From assembly GCA_032173965.1 (NCBI GenBank), contig CM063292.1:7288001-7352000 (forward strand): a stretch of DNA of 64,000 nt, read 5' to 3'. The position numbers and the translations under genes were made by a program. Below are positions 37,470 through 49,695 of the stretch, piece after piece. A model generated the notes under the pieces. The model was not told the DNA's origin. It worked only from the letters and a program-made list of their open reading frames with translations, and searched no databases. Source of the DNA: Sitta carolinensis. Lineage: Eukaryota; Chordata; Aves; Passeriformes; Sittidae. Each line of letters starts with the position of its first letter. The stretch's first letter is position 1.

Positions 37470-40400
37470 TTAGCTGAGGATGTGGAAGACTGATCTAGGA
37501 AATACAACATGAGGGAAAACTAGTCTGAGCACTTTGCTGAGCCTCAGCTCTGTGTGAGAGTTGTTCATGGGCTAAGCTGCTGGTCTGAGCCTTCAGAACT
37601 TTCAGTTAACGGGAGAAAAATAATGAGCAGGGTTTTTGCAAAAGTTTTTTAGAACTGGACATTTCTTGTTTAAGCAGTCAGTCCAGCATTCATTGTAGGA
37701 TCTAGATGAAAAAATGCCTGTACCTTCCCTGAAAAAATTTAGGAACTCTTGTATTCATTTCTTGGCAGGTGTGGATACTACATAGCTTAAAATACAGAGT
37801 ATACATGTGGAACAGCAAAAAATGAATTACTTTTGTCTGGCAATTGCTATTCATCAAAATCATTTTCTAGTTGCACAAACAATGTCATGCTTGGTGTTTT
37901 CTCTTAGAGGAGGGCAAAGATCAATGATCTGAACTTCCCTTTGTATGTTTGCTTTCCAAGTGTATTGATTCTTGATATTCCTAAAGTATACTGACATGAG
38001 GATCCTAAGGCAGGATCCTCACAAAGTGAGAAAAGAGCACAGGATTTTAATCTTTCCAAGAAGAGAAAATATGAAAGCATAACCGGTACCCCTGCAGCCC
38101 CCTGCCCTCAGTACCCAAAACCTTGCCACACAAACCCCAAACAGATTATCTTCTGCTTTTGGAGTCTCTGCAAGGCTGAAGCAAATAGTGTCATTGCTGC
38201 CAAGAAGCTGTAAGCCTTAGATGAAAGTTAATATGTTGGAGAGTGTCCAAATCTGAAATGATCAAAGCAGCAGAGGTCTGGAGGTTTTAGCTACGCTGAT
38301 GAGCTGAAGACTAAGAAGTTACAATGGCAAACTTTGAACTGACCTTAAAAGTTCACAGGCAACACTTGTGTAAACAATTTTTTTTTTTTATATTGTGATT
38401 TTTATATATCACATATTTTTTAAAATGAGAATTAAATACATTTTCTGTTTTGGGAATTTTTCTTTGAAATTTGTTTTTGGATTTATTATTTTTTTTTTCA
38501 ATTAACCTGACTGTGGCTATTTCACTTGGGGATATTAAAAGGCTGTAAACATGAATGTAGTTTTGATTCCATCTACCAAAGTCACCCAAAATGAACAGTT
38601 ATCCCCCCCAAGTTTGTAACCTCTTGCTTGAACAAAGGCCATGCAATAGTCTTGAAACCACTCCAGTGGGTAAGCCTGGCAGCCAGGATTGACCTCCAGC
38701 ACAGGGAACAATGCAGCACCTTCAATAATTCTGTTTACACTACTTTTGGGCTGCCCTTCTCCATTTTTTTAACACATTCTTAATTTATTTAAAAAAAAAA
38801 ATAATTAAATATTTTAAGTTATTTCTCCATCACTCATCCTTTTCTGAGAAAAGACTCAGTAAAATCATCACAATAAGAACGTGTTCTCCTTTTGTTCCAA
38901 GATGGGCTTATGTCTCTGCATTAATTTCTTTTCTTCTATTCCACAGATAATTAATAGAAGATACTGGGAAGTGCTTAACTTTACTTCAACCTATTTGAAG
39001 TTTATTACCCCTGTGACTCATACATCACAACCACCAAAAATGGATAAATTGTAAAATCTACAATATTAAATCTTCACTTCAAGGACTACTACTCCCAAAT
39101 CTCCTAGCAGTACATTTTTAGACTGCCCTTTCTAATAACTTAGTTTCCCACTGAGTAAAAAGCTTTTAGTATGTTGAAAATGGAGCAGTGTTATTCTTAG
39201 CTACTTGATTCTCAAACTTCCAGTTCTGCTATGGTTCAAGTGGCAGCTCCTCCGTACCCTCATTCAGCAAATCATTTTTATGACATTAATATAAAACATT
39301 CCTTTGTGATATGCAGTAATTTCATCATATTTTCATTTGATTGATGTGATTAAAATATATTTGACTTCATCTGAATTCCTATACATCTTAAACATTGAAC
39401 AAGACATTTTGAAAATGGCAAGGAATTCTTTGCTACTTCTTTACATTTAATAAGGAGTGCTAATATTTCCCTTCATTGCAGGAATACTTGAAATATCCAC
39501 ATGCAGTTTGCTTGTTTGAGTTTGAAGATGAAATAACATGGCATTTTCCATGAGTTCTGAAGAGCAAGCTGTCAGAAAGTACTGGGTAGGTAGAAATAAA
39601 ACCAAATTTTAAAATTAAACCCCCAAAATTTACAGATAATTTTGAATAGAGAAAAATTTGTTCCTAGCACAAGATGAGAAAAACTTTGAATGTGAGAGGC
39701 CAAAGAGAGCTTTAGCAATGGCTGAGAGAAATTTAAATTCCAAAGTAGACAGAAGATTAACTCGTTTAGAGCAGCCTTTTCATCTGTTTATAGATTTTAA
39801 GGCCTGAAGAGATGACAGTGATCAATGGTGCTCAAATCTCAAATCGGTGCTTCCTACATGACTTCTGCATATGCACGTTCCCCAGCTGGCTGGGGAAAAT
39901 GTATCTCTTAGAAAGGATTTTCAAATGAGCCAAATGCTTGGAAGTTTTAAGCAGATAATCATCAGAATATAGAGAGTGTTATGTGAGATCTAAGATAATA
40001 AAAATCTAAGTTTATAACTCAAATTTTTAATGCAAATTTTAATGTTGGTACTTCAGTACTGCACATAGGCACATAGTCAGTCCCTGCAAATATACAAGAT
40101 GTGAGCAAATGACCCAAATATATTGTGGGTACTGAAATGTGGTGCTGTTTCTTACTCCATAATGCATTCACTCCAAAACACATCCATAGACTCAAATTAT
40201 TGCTGGAAGTAGTTACAAAAAGCTCTTCAGCAACACCTCCACTTGCATGAGTTTCATTTAAAGGACATTTGTGATAAGGAAATCAAATGGGGAAATGGGG
40301 AAATGAAGAATCAGAAACTGAGTAATTTGATAGCATTCAAAGGCTTTTCTGTGTTTAGAGTGCAAATGACAGTAACTCCTGATCATCTTCAAGCTACACA

Positions 40401-40560
40401 ATTTTATTAACAAGAGCAATTTTTGAACAAATATAAGAAAATATACGTCCAGTATCCTATATAAAGTGAAACAAACATTCAGAGTTAATGACTCTTGGTG
40501 CTAACTCACTATAAACAAAACAACTTGTGAAAAAATGTGGCCTCACTGTGAAATAAATTT

Positions 40561-40640
40561 AAAAAAAACCCCAAACCAACCAACCAAAGACCGACCAAAA
40601 AAACCCCAACAACAGCAAAACAACCAAACCAAACCAAACC
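40561..40640 (-). repeat. (CCAAA)n low-complexity tract
   Basis: About 80 bases of CCAAA, CCAAC and AAAACCCC units with no T and almost no G on the plus strand. It is the complement of the TTTGG type seen at 52493, so the two are in opposite orientations. The strand given is the G/T-rich one. Confidence 0.85.
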
Positions 40641-40919
40641 TCTCCATTTAGCAGTGCTTTCCCACTAACCTTTGGCATCTCCTCAATAACATTTACATTT
40701 ATATCACATTTAATCAAATTTATTTATTCCTTTGAGGTAAAGTTTGGGATTAAAAAGACACTGTTGTACAACGTCCCCAAGTTCCTTCTGGGCTGTATTG
40801 CAGTTATTCTAAAAGATGAGATGCACTTAGAGTCCTACACAGCCTTATCTCCCACTCTGAAAAACAGGAAATCCTTTTAGAAGTTAAAAAACTTTTCCTT
40901 GTGTGAATATTGCCAAGGG

Positions 40920-40923
<4 letters not shown>

Positions 40924-40953
<30 letters not shown>
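40924..40953. repeat. Poly-A tract, 30 bases
   Basis: Uninterrupted A run between GGGAATT and GGATTGTG. No recognisable retroposed sequence is attached. Confidence 0.95.
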
Positions 40954-40957
<4 letters not shown>

Positions 40958-42073
40958 TGTGACACTAGTGTTCTGAGTCTCATTTTATTATTTTAGACCA
41001 TATTTAATGGGTTTTGTGCTTATGGAGAGTTCAGGTTGAGTGGTTCTACTAAACCTATTCTCAATAATGCACAATTTACTAGAAATTATTTGCAGGACGT
41101 GATCCTTTTCGGATTAAACTGGCCCAAAGCCAAATGTCTTTAAAGCAAATGGCAAGATAAACAAAAAAAAGGAAAATGATTCTCCACAAAATTAGTTCAT
41201 CACTTGCCTGTGATATTTTAACTCAGAAAATCAACTCTGTTGTTCTTCCCCTCCTTTTGTTTCATTGAAATTACCATTCCAACTCTGTTCTAACTCAAAA
41301 CAGCTTGCCAGGAAAACAGCAAACGAGGCATGACTGCTGTCCCGAAGGAATACAAGTTTGTGGAAACAGTTTATGTCAAGATTTTACTTTTATAAACGTT
41401 GAGCCCTACCTTGCTGCACTAGTACTTTGGAGCGATTTTATTCCTGGATCAAAGAACTGCTCAGCATGAACAAATGTCCAGAGACTGTTTATAAGAAGAT
41501 CAAAGCTATAAATAAGCAGGGCAAACGTATCAGGTTTAATTGCACCAGGGAGCCCAGCTTAGCAAGGCCTGGGAGGCAGCACTGGGAGGCAGGCTCAGCA
41601 CGAGCCTTGCATCCCCTGCAGCAGCACCCAGCCCAGCTGGGCCCTTCCAGGACACGTGGGCAGAATCCCAGCAGAAAGCCTCTCCTCTGATGCCACTCTG
41701 ATCAGGTACTTACACATAATCCCAGTATTCCCAGCATGCTGATATTCTGTACTGAAGAGGGTCTACATGCCTTGGAATTTACTTTGCGTTTTTGCTTTCT
41801 TAAGTTCTTGCCAGCCTTCCTCCGCTAGGATTTATTTTTGACAGGGAATAATTTCCCTTTGACTTGGAAATGTGCACTAAGAAGTTCTGATTACAATTCC
41901 AGGGAGAGGAGAACTCCTGTGGAACCTGCTCTGAAACGTGTGATGCCAGCAGAGAGCAGTGCTGGGAACAGGGAGGGCTGGGGGTTGCACGGGACACTGG
42001 TGAAATCTCACCAAATCCTGGTATTAGGAGCAAGGATCCTGGATGCAAGGGATACTTTCAAACAGGAAAATGT
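40954..42073. other. Intergenic or intronic DNA, no gene seen
   Basis: Unique-looking sequence up to the CR1 at 42074. A GC-richer patch at about 41550-41690 supports an 87-codon frame with no domain. The open frame 41838-42230 runs straight into the CR1 and is not a gene. Confidence 0.6.
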
Positions 42074-42365
42074 CATAGAATCATTTAGGTTGGAAAAGTT
42101 CTTTGGCATCATCGAGTCCAGCTGCTCCCCCAGCACTGACCCCTCTCCCCAAGGGCCACATCCACAGGGTTTTAAATCCCCCAGGGATGGGGACTCCAAC
42201 ACTGCCCTGGGCAGCTGTGCCAATGCTTGATAGCCCTTCCAGTGTAGAAATTTCTCCTAATATTTGAAGTAAAGCTCTTCTGGCACAACCTGAGGCCATT
42301 TCCTCCTGTCCTCTCACTGATTACCTAGGAACAGAGCCTGACCCCACCTGGCTCCAGCCTGCTTT
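42074..42365 (-). mobile_element. CR1 LINE, 3'-end fragment of about 290 bp
   Basis: The plus strand opens with CATAGAATCATTTAGGTTGG, the complement of a CR1 3' terminus. It continues through CATCGAGTCCAGCTGCTCCC, the CAGGGATGGGGACTCCAAC block, GGGCAGCTGTGCCAATGCTTG, and the GGCACAACCTGAGGCCATTT and CCTGTCCTCTCACTGATTAC blocks in the order of an avian CR1 3' untranslated region. It stops near 42365, where similarity ends by 5' truncation. This is the longest and best-preserved CR1 piece here. No reverse transcriptase portion is included. Confidence 0.9.
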
Positions 42366-44995
42366 CTAAAAGAAGATATCAGTATTTGAAACCAATTATT
42401 GCCACAGGTTCTGCTTGCTAGGATAGCAAGGGCAATGACACAGAGCCTAAAGGTGACCTTGGTTGATCCCTTTAGAGCACACTTAGTTCAGCCATGATAA
42501 AACCATAATGTTGGTATGAAGTAGACTTTGCACCCTGCAAAATTTATTTGAAATTTCAAGCATGTTCTTATTCTCCTTGAAGACAAACCCCAGGTCTGTT
42601 TAAAGATTTAATTAGAGGTATGATAAGAAGCACTCAGATAGTCTGGAGTTAGGACTGCCCTTAGAAACACAGAAGACCCAGACTTTGCTATTCCCTATTT
42701 TGAACAGTAATTTACTCCCATGTCTATACCCTTATTCACTGTCCTAATTCCCAGGCTGTTAGGAAGTCGATTTTTCCCTAACATCTCAATCTGTAATGGC
42801 ATCTTTTGGCACAAGTAAGTAGAGATGTAGGGGAAAAATTAAGACAGATGCCATTCCCTGGTTTTACCTGAGAATATTCCCAGCCAGCTCTACCATGGCA
42901 GTTCAGTTGTTCTGAACCTGTCCCCTTGACTATTACAATGCAGCAACACCACAGCATGGGTTTCAAGTCTTTTTAAATGCCCTGTAGCTGTGGACTTCAT
43001 TTGTAAAAAGAAAAAAGAACGCAGCAGAAAGCAGAGCAGCATTTGAAATGAAGCACTTCCTTTCCCCACCCAGCTGTGTTGGTAAAACTAAAACCAGGTG
43101 TGACAAAAGGTTGTGGACGAATTGGGAAAGCAAAGGTGGGTGGGTGTGGGTTGTCACTTTGTAGGAGTGAACCTGTGATTAAAGAATGTCGAGTAGAAAA
43201 AGTCCATACAGAGACACTGGAAGAGAAGTGATGGAGCAGGGGGAGGGATGGGGACAGGATGCAGTGCCAGGCTGGAGTTCCCTCTCTCTGGGCAGAAGGA
43301 CGTGGGTATGAGCTTCCTGGGTTTCTCTCTTCAGTGTAATATGAAGTGATGGTCCTGGAGGCAAAAAAAAATAAGAACTAATGAACTCCAGAGTAGGCAG
43401 AAGCCTAAAGCTGGGTACGAGCTTTTAGAGAGTGAGATGGAGTTTCTGTTAGCCTGAGAGCAGCGAGTCTTTCTGTCAGACAGGAGAGGTCATGTGTGAG
43501 AAATTCTCAGCTGGATCAGACCTCATTTAAGAGCTATGATAGAGACTGAAATTCTTCTGACACACACGACATCCATGCTTAAGGAGAAACCAGACTCTCA
43601 AACCAACAGCCAACAAAATCTCATTTGTGAGGGCTTTTTATTACTATCTCTATACTTTTAATCCTCCCTGAGTACTAAGGGAAAACTGCAGCTCCTTACC
43701 ACAGCTTGAAGCATGGTGGTTATATTTTCCTAGATGTGTCTTTTTTTCTTGTTACTTTTCTAAACTGCAGACATAAGTGTTGAATTATTGGAATGTGTAG
43801 GTGTTCTGTGTGGCTTTTCCTTCACCAGTCTACCTGCAGATGAAATTTGCTTCTGTGCTTTCTCTAAGAAGCAGAACAACATTCTGGGCTCTGCTCTGGC
43901 TGGGGTTAGGAGCAAACATGATGTGTTTGTAATCACAGATGTTCAAGACAGGAGTGAATTAGCCCCTGAGTTTTCAGGGTTGTTTGAGGTTTGTATTTGT
44001 GTGTTACTGATATAAAAGGTAGGAACAAAAAAACTACAAAATTAAATCTAGTCCTTCCTACCACAAATAATCATATATTTTACATGTGCAATTAGCAAAC
44101 CAGCTGCATATCCTGTGTCTTTTTTGTACCTCTTCTGGTCCAGATTGGCATCCAGGACTGTGTTGGATCTCCAGAATCCTTTGCCTGTGCTGGTTGTGCT
44201 AAGATTTGAATCAGTAATCCATCTCATTAAATCAGTCCATTAAGCTTCATGATCTTTAGAGACAACTTTAGTTTGTAGCTGTCCACACTCCTTGATTTCT
44301 TAGTAGTAGTATAGGATGAAATGGTGCTGAGGATTTCTCTTTGTACATCATGGGAAAGACAATTGTTTTTACTGGATTAGTGTCTAATAATTGAAATTCT
44401 GATGGAAATGGCTTTATATTTAAACTCAAATAGTGTGTGGTAAGTTGGAAATTCGAGCATTCACATTGGAACTCTGACCTACATATGATGGGGAAAGCAG
44501 AGGTTTCCTAAACGAGGCAGCTGGACAACTGCAGGGGAATGGGGCCTCGTTCTTCCCAGGCTTCACATCTCACACTGTAAACTGGAAACAGAGGAGCTGG
44601 ATTTAGAAACTTGGGAGAAATTTGTGGTGGGAAAAAAAGCCTATGGAAGTAGAAAACATTAATTTAATAGAAAGTTTATTGGTTTTGAGAAGATCATTAT
44701 AATATATATCAATTTGGTGTATAATTAGAAAAAGTATTTTATTGGTTGTATAAAACAAACGTGTAGTAGAATCCATCTAGGTGTAATTCAAGCAGTAAGA
44801 AATGTACTGATAGGTAAAAATTTCCAGTTTATGAGGACGAAGGGAAAAAAAAAATGTAAGAATGTTCTTTTATATATTTCAGACTTCCTTTTGAAGATAT
44901 GTCCCAGATAATACAAAATAAAGTGATATGGCCAGAGCTGGGAACCTAGAGTTTGAGTTTGGCTTCAAATCTGAATTTTTCAAAGTATAGGGAAA
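42366..44995. other. Intergenic or intronic DNA, no gene seen
   Basis: No repeat or gene was recognised. Open frames are below 80 codons. Confidence 0.6.
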
Positions 44996-45110
44996 AGGGA
45001 AGGTTTGGGAAGGTTTGGGAAGGGAAGGTTTGGGAAGGGAATGTTTGGGAAGGGAAGGTTTGGGAAGGTTTGGGAAGGTTTGGGAAGGGAAGGCAAGGCA
45101 AGGCAAGGCC
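44996..45110 (+). repeat. GGAAGGTTTG minisatellite
   Basis: GTTTGGGAAG recurs at 45003, 45013, 45028, 45043, 45058, 45068 and 45078, with spacings of 10, 15, 15, 15, 10 and 10. The 10-base unit is thus mixed with a 15-base form that has an extra GGAAG. It closes with AAGGC pentamers (45090-45109). The plus strand contains no C until the end. Confidence 0.95.
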
Positions 45111-46039
45111 AGTTTTTTGCATTACTTACTCCAGACCAAAATTATTGAAGTAGTGATTTTTTTTAATGTTATGCCATAAATATGTCTGTTATGTTTCACC
45201 ACCCTTACTTCCAAAGATGCTACAATGTTCTTAACAAAAACAACAACCCCAAAGAAGTGTAATTCTCCTTTAGAAATAAATATAAGGAAAAAACATGAAA
45301 GATATGTGATAGGGGATGGCATTTCTGAGGGCAATAAGATCATTACTCTAATATTAATTGGATGTATTGATTTTCAGTTTTTACTTAGCTGTTAAATTAA
45401 TATTCATATTTAAAAAAAATAATGAAATGAGGTGACTTTAAAACTCCAGTTCAGCTGTTAAATTCAGGAAATTTTGGCAGCACATGGACATCTTTTTAAA
45501 CATATTTTTATAATAATAAAAACCTGCTTAGGAGAAAACACATTATAGTTTCCCTTGGCAGAATTCAAACTGTCTACCTCAGGGTACAGTTTCATGGTCT
45601 GCTTAAGCTGATGTGGCTGCAGGGCCCCTGATGGAAAGGGCAATCCTGGTCTCCTGGCCTCCTTCTCTGCTGTTTGCCATCACCTGGGCAAAAACCAGCC
45701 CATGGAGAGGGTTGGGAGAACTTCCCCAGCAGCTCTGATTAGGGCTGACAGCAGAAGTGAGGGGAAAGCCTTCAGTCTCAACATTCCACAGACACAAAAC
45801 TCTCTATTTGGACAAAAATAACTTCCACAAACATATTTTGGGAAGAAGTTGTGTTTATAATATTGAAGGCCAGACTCTGAGTGACCTTTCTACAGTGTAA
45901 AATGAGACTTTGACTCAGCTGATCTGTTTCCTTCCAGAAAATTATTCAGAGGGCTCCATGTGTGGATGTGTCTGTTGTTAATGAAGGGCAGCAGGAGATG
46001 CTTCCACCCTGCTCAGAGGGAACAGCCCCAGGCTGGACC
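45111..46039. other. Intergenic or intronic DNA, no gene seen
   Basis: AT-rich with one GC-richer patch (about 45600-45760). No recognisable repeat or gene. Confidence 0.6.
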
Positions 46040-46192
46040 ACCTCTGCAGCCCTGGCAGGGCTGGAGTCCCCATCCCAGGAGGGATTTAAAACCCTGCACT
46101 TGTGGCACTTTGGGACAGTGCTGGGCTTGGCACTGCTGCGGGAATGGTTTGGCTCCATGATCTCAAAAATCTTCTCCAACCTAAACGATTTA
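46040..46192 (+). mobile_element. CR1 LINE, 3'-end fragment
   Basis: The sequence runs GGAGGGATTTAAAACCCTGC, TGTGGCACTTTGGGACA, GTGCTGGGCTTGGCACTGCT, GGCTCCATGATCTCAAAAAT and CTTCTCCAACCTAAACGATT. That is the order of an avian CR1 3' end (GGACTCGATGATCTTAAAGG- and TTCCAACCTAAA-like). The octamer tail is missing or mutated after 46191. This is the same tail subfamily as the minus-strand copy at 6447, with several substitutions each. The start is approximate. Confidence 0.8.
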
Positions 46193-47609
46193 CCAGTGAA
46201 TGGCTACAGAAGCCTGTCATAGCACAAAATCTTTTATAAGCTGAATGTCAGGACAAAGTGGCACCCCTTTAACCGAAACAAAAGGACAAAGGCATCATTG
46301 CTCTTCTGGGAGCAACACCTTCCATCCAGGATCACTCTGGCTTTTGCATACTGAAGCATATTCAAAGTATTTACTATTTTAATCTGAGTAATCAGCATAA
46401 TTGTTGTTTTAATACGCTGGTCTTGGTTTCAGAATATTCTTTTCAATATTTACTTAGCCATATTTAATGGCCCTGTTCTACTGAATGGTCTTCCTTTGCT
46501 GAGTCCCATCCCAGGCAATGATAATTCTCTTAATGTACAAAGCTCATTCCTGTTTTATGTCCATGGAGCTGTGAGGAGATGTGGGGTTCCGTGGTGCCCT
46601 TCCATTTGACCAGTGGTTTTCTCAGCAATGGCTGGCCAGAGGACAGACTCTGATGCTCTTTGGACAAAATGTTGAGAGCATTAAAGAGGGTTCCTGGTGT
46701 CTGAGACTAATAAGTGAAGTCGTTTCCACAGGGCAGAGAATGTAAAATGCAATAGCAGACAAAGGATTTCACTGTAGTGTTTGATAAGGGGAACACCTAA
46801 ATAATGATAATTTAGTTTGGAAACCCTTGAGACTCTGAAGAGGAGCAGCTGATTCTTGCTGAAGGATATAACTGTAGCATATCAAAATTTCCAATTCAGC
46901 ATTATGTGTGAGGTTTTTAATTCCTATTAGAAGTCAACAGGTCTGTACTGTATTTATGCAGCATTTTCCATGAAGTATTTAACTCATCCAAGTATCAGTA
47001 TCAAGAATTCAGAGACAAACTCTCCAAAGTAAATGTTTATCTACCTTTTGATTGCAGTCACAAATCTTGTGTCTTCCCATAATATTTGCTAATTATAGCA
47101 AAGTTTTTTGTCTGTTATCTGCTTATGGAATTTTGCTATGGAAATTCACATATAATCACAGTTCTATGATGACAAATATACACAATAGGTGGCAAGTGTA
47201 GTAAATAACAGGGAGAACTTTTGCTGTTGAAACTTACATATTCAGTGTAATTTTTGATGACATCCCCCTTTTACATTATCTTTAGGAATGACCAAAGTCC
47301 ATATGAACAGAATGTAAGCACCATGTAACAGAAAATATTTACTTTATCCTAACAATTTTATTTTGCTTTGGAGCCCTGTTTTCTTTTCCTGAAGCCCAGA
47401 TACCCTTTCCAATTAAGCTTCATGTGCACTCTAGTAATGCAAACTCTTGTTTTGTGTTACATAAAAGTAGATCAGGGAATGTGATACTGTTCCTTTGGCA
47501 ACCATTAAGAGAAAATTAAAAAACAGGGTTTCATCCAGCGAAGTTCCCTACATGGGAAGCCACAGCCCGTGTGCAGTGCAGGTCTCCAGCTTAGGAACAA
47601 GTAGGGAGG
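46193..47609. other. Intergenic or intronic DNA, no gene seen
   Basis: AT-rich unique-looking sequence without recognisable features. Confidence 0.6.
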
Positions 47610-48117
47610 TGTCTTGGTTTTTGTTGGGTTAGAGTTAATTTTCTTCCTTGTATCTGCCACAATGCTGTGGTGCTGGTTTAGAAAGAGAAGATGCTGATAA
47701 CACACTGATGGCTTGGGTGATGCTGAGTGGCCAAGGACTCCTCAGTTTCCCCAAGCCTGCTAGCCAGGAGGGGCACAAGGAGAGGGAGGGAGCAAAGCCA
47801 AGACAGCTGATCTGAACTGGCCCCAGGATATGCCAGACCATCAGTCAGGGGGTGGTGAGCAGCTCTATCGTCAATAATTTGTATTTCTTGGGGTTTGCTT
47901 CTCTTTTTAAATTCTTTTTTTCTGTTGTCTCTCTTTCCATTAAAATTATTATTATATTTTACAGTAAAGACGATTATGCTTTATTTTATTTCAATTATTA
48001 AATTGTTCTTGTCTCAGCCCACAATCCCTACCTTTGTTTCCCTGCTCTGCTCCCATCCCATGGCAGGGGATGGTGTGACTGTGGTATTTAGCTGCCTGCT
48101 GGGGTTAAACCTCCACA
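47610..48117 (+). mobile_element. Solo LTR, ERVL-like (508 bp)
   Basis: Starts TGTCTTGGTTTTTGTTGGGT and ends GGGGTTAAACCTCCACA. Both termini are typical of a common avian LTR family (TGTCTTGGTTT... to ...GGTTAAACCACRACA). Inside are the AGTTAATTTTCTTCCT, GCTGATAACACACTGATG, ATTATTATTATATTTTA and TTATTTCAATTATTAAATTG blocks of that family. ATTAAA at 47997-48002 serves as the polyadenylation signal. GGAGG (47605-47609) and GCAGG (48118-48122) flank it, a 5-bp target-site duplication with one mismatch, consistent with a class III (ERVL-like) integration. There is no internal retroviral sequence, so it is a recombined solo LTR. Confidence 0.9.
47997..48002 (+). terminator. Polyadenylation signal ATTAAA in solo LTR
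   Basis: ATTAAA lies 115 bases before the LTR end in the T-rich R-U5 part, fixing a plus orientation. Whether it is used cannot be told. Confidence 0.5.
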
Positions 48118-49539
48118 GCAGGTGAGACATTTAACATATGTGAGTACTCCCTTTGAACTAAATCAGATTATTCACTTGTGTAAAATTGCTCAACTGCCTA
48201 AATGTCTGCAGGATCAGGGCCCCAGACTGCAAACAGGAGCACCAAAGCAATATCCTCTCGCTGTGCTGCTGAGCCCTGCTCTGCCATTCCCAGCAACTGA
48301 GGCACTGGATGGACCATTTTCCATGCCTCTCTTCCATTATCAGAGCCTTAGTGGGAGCACTGGGGTACATAAACACTTTTTTTTAATTATAAAACATAGT
48401 AGTTGGGAACAGTTCTATAGCAAGTAAGATCATAACGTTAAAAAAATAAAAGGAAAGAGGAAAATCACCATCCAAAGCTGCAGGGCAGCCTCTGGGAATC
48501 AGAGAAATCCTGATCATTCAATTCCTGCACAATTTCAAATGACAGGGTTTTTAAAGAGGTAACACCATGTAGACCAGGATCATATTTAAGTTTGTATGCA
48601 AAAAAAAAAAAAAATTGAACATGAAGTCGTCTCTTGAATTAATAAAAGAAAAGGAAATAGCTCTGCAAGCCAAATGAAATCCATATCTTCATTAGCTCCT
48701 CCTGCATAACCTTGTGATGTCAGCTGGGCTTTCAGCTGTTAGGAGGTGATTGATAATGCTTGTTAAGTCCTCGTTATCTTTCTGAGTGCATCTTTTGACA
48801 TTCTAAATATCATCTAGATAAGATTTGCTGGGCAATTGAATTCAGCATTTTTGAGACATTCATGGCAGTAACTTAGAAACAAATAACCATGCTTTAGTTT
48901 TGAATTTTTAACCTCTGAGGTCTTTCCACGCTAGGATACCAAAGGCTGCTCAGATATATCTTCTAGCGCATACTAAATATTCTTCCATGATTAGTTTAAA
49001 ACAAGTTCTTTGTTACAAAGAAGATCTCATCTCAGAAATGACATAAAGTTTATCACTGTTATTGCATTCTGCATTTTCCTCATGTAGCAGCCAGTAACTA
49101 ATCTAATTCTTGCCTCGGAAAATAAGATATTATAAGTAGAGAACATCTCCTTAGGAGCATGCATTCTATAATCCTTTCAGGCTTAGTTATTTTTGAAGTT
49201 CATGCCTATATATCTTTGATTTCTATTTAGAAGGTCTGTGACTCTTTTATTATTAGAGTGAAATATGCAAAAAAAAAAAAAAAAAAAAAAAAAGATATTA
49301 TTTTCTATTCTCAGAAGTACGGACTTTGAAAAAAAAAGATTTGCTAGGTGCATTAATTCATTTCAGTCAGTTCTCCACTCTGCCTAGAATGACTTTCAAT
49401 GAACGCACGCATTTCCTAAATACACAAATCATCTTTTAACGCCAGAGTGTAAAAAGTCTGTCTTTGTGTAGGCAGGTTACTGGGGCTCCTGAAGAAATCT
49501 GTCAGTACGACCCTGTTCGGGGAGGGCACGCAGCTGAAC
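48118..49539. other. Intergenic or intronic DNA, no gene seen
   Basis: AT-rich. Contains A16 (48600-48615) and A25 (49269-49293). The stretch 48690-48900 is non-repetitive and rich in AT-type factor motifs, and might be a conserved noncoding element. Nothing coding is recognised. Confidence 0.55.
49269..49293. repeat. Poly-A tract, 25 bases
   Basis: Uninterrupted A run about 250 bp upstream of the GC-rich island. No source retroposon is recognisable. Confidence 0.95.
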
Positions 49540-49667
49540 GGGTGGTGCTGCTACTCCAGGCTGCTGCTCCTCGCGTTAAATCACCGAGCATCTCCGAGAG
49601 ACAGGGCTGAGCCGCGACCTCCAGCACAGCACGGGATGTGCAGGCAGGGCGGCACAGAGCCCGTGCC

Positions 49668-49694
49668 GGGGCTGGGCCCGGCCGGGGCCCCGGG
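49668..49694 (+). other. Canonical G-quadruplex motif
   Basis: Four runs of three or more G (49668-49671, 49674-49676, 49684-49687, 49692-49694) with loops of 2, 7 and 4 bases fit the G3+N1-7 rule. It sits immediately before the minisatellite. The same stretch is also self-complementary (GGGCCC, CCGG), so hairpins compete. Confidence 0.6.
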
Positions 49695-49695
49695 A

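Larger units (their letters stand above)
32634..40560. other. AT-rich intergenic or intronic DNA, no gene seen
   Basis: Nearly eight kilobases with no recognisable transposable element except short A runs, such as A19 at 36166-36184. Around 33540-33720 the text has the look of a conserved noncoding element, with many TAATTA- and ATTAA-type motifs and little repetition, but that is only an impression. A cluster of GATA-type motifs lies at 37365-37469. Open frames are few, and almost none occur from 38.6 to 41.4 kb. Confidence 0.6.
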
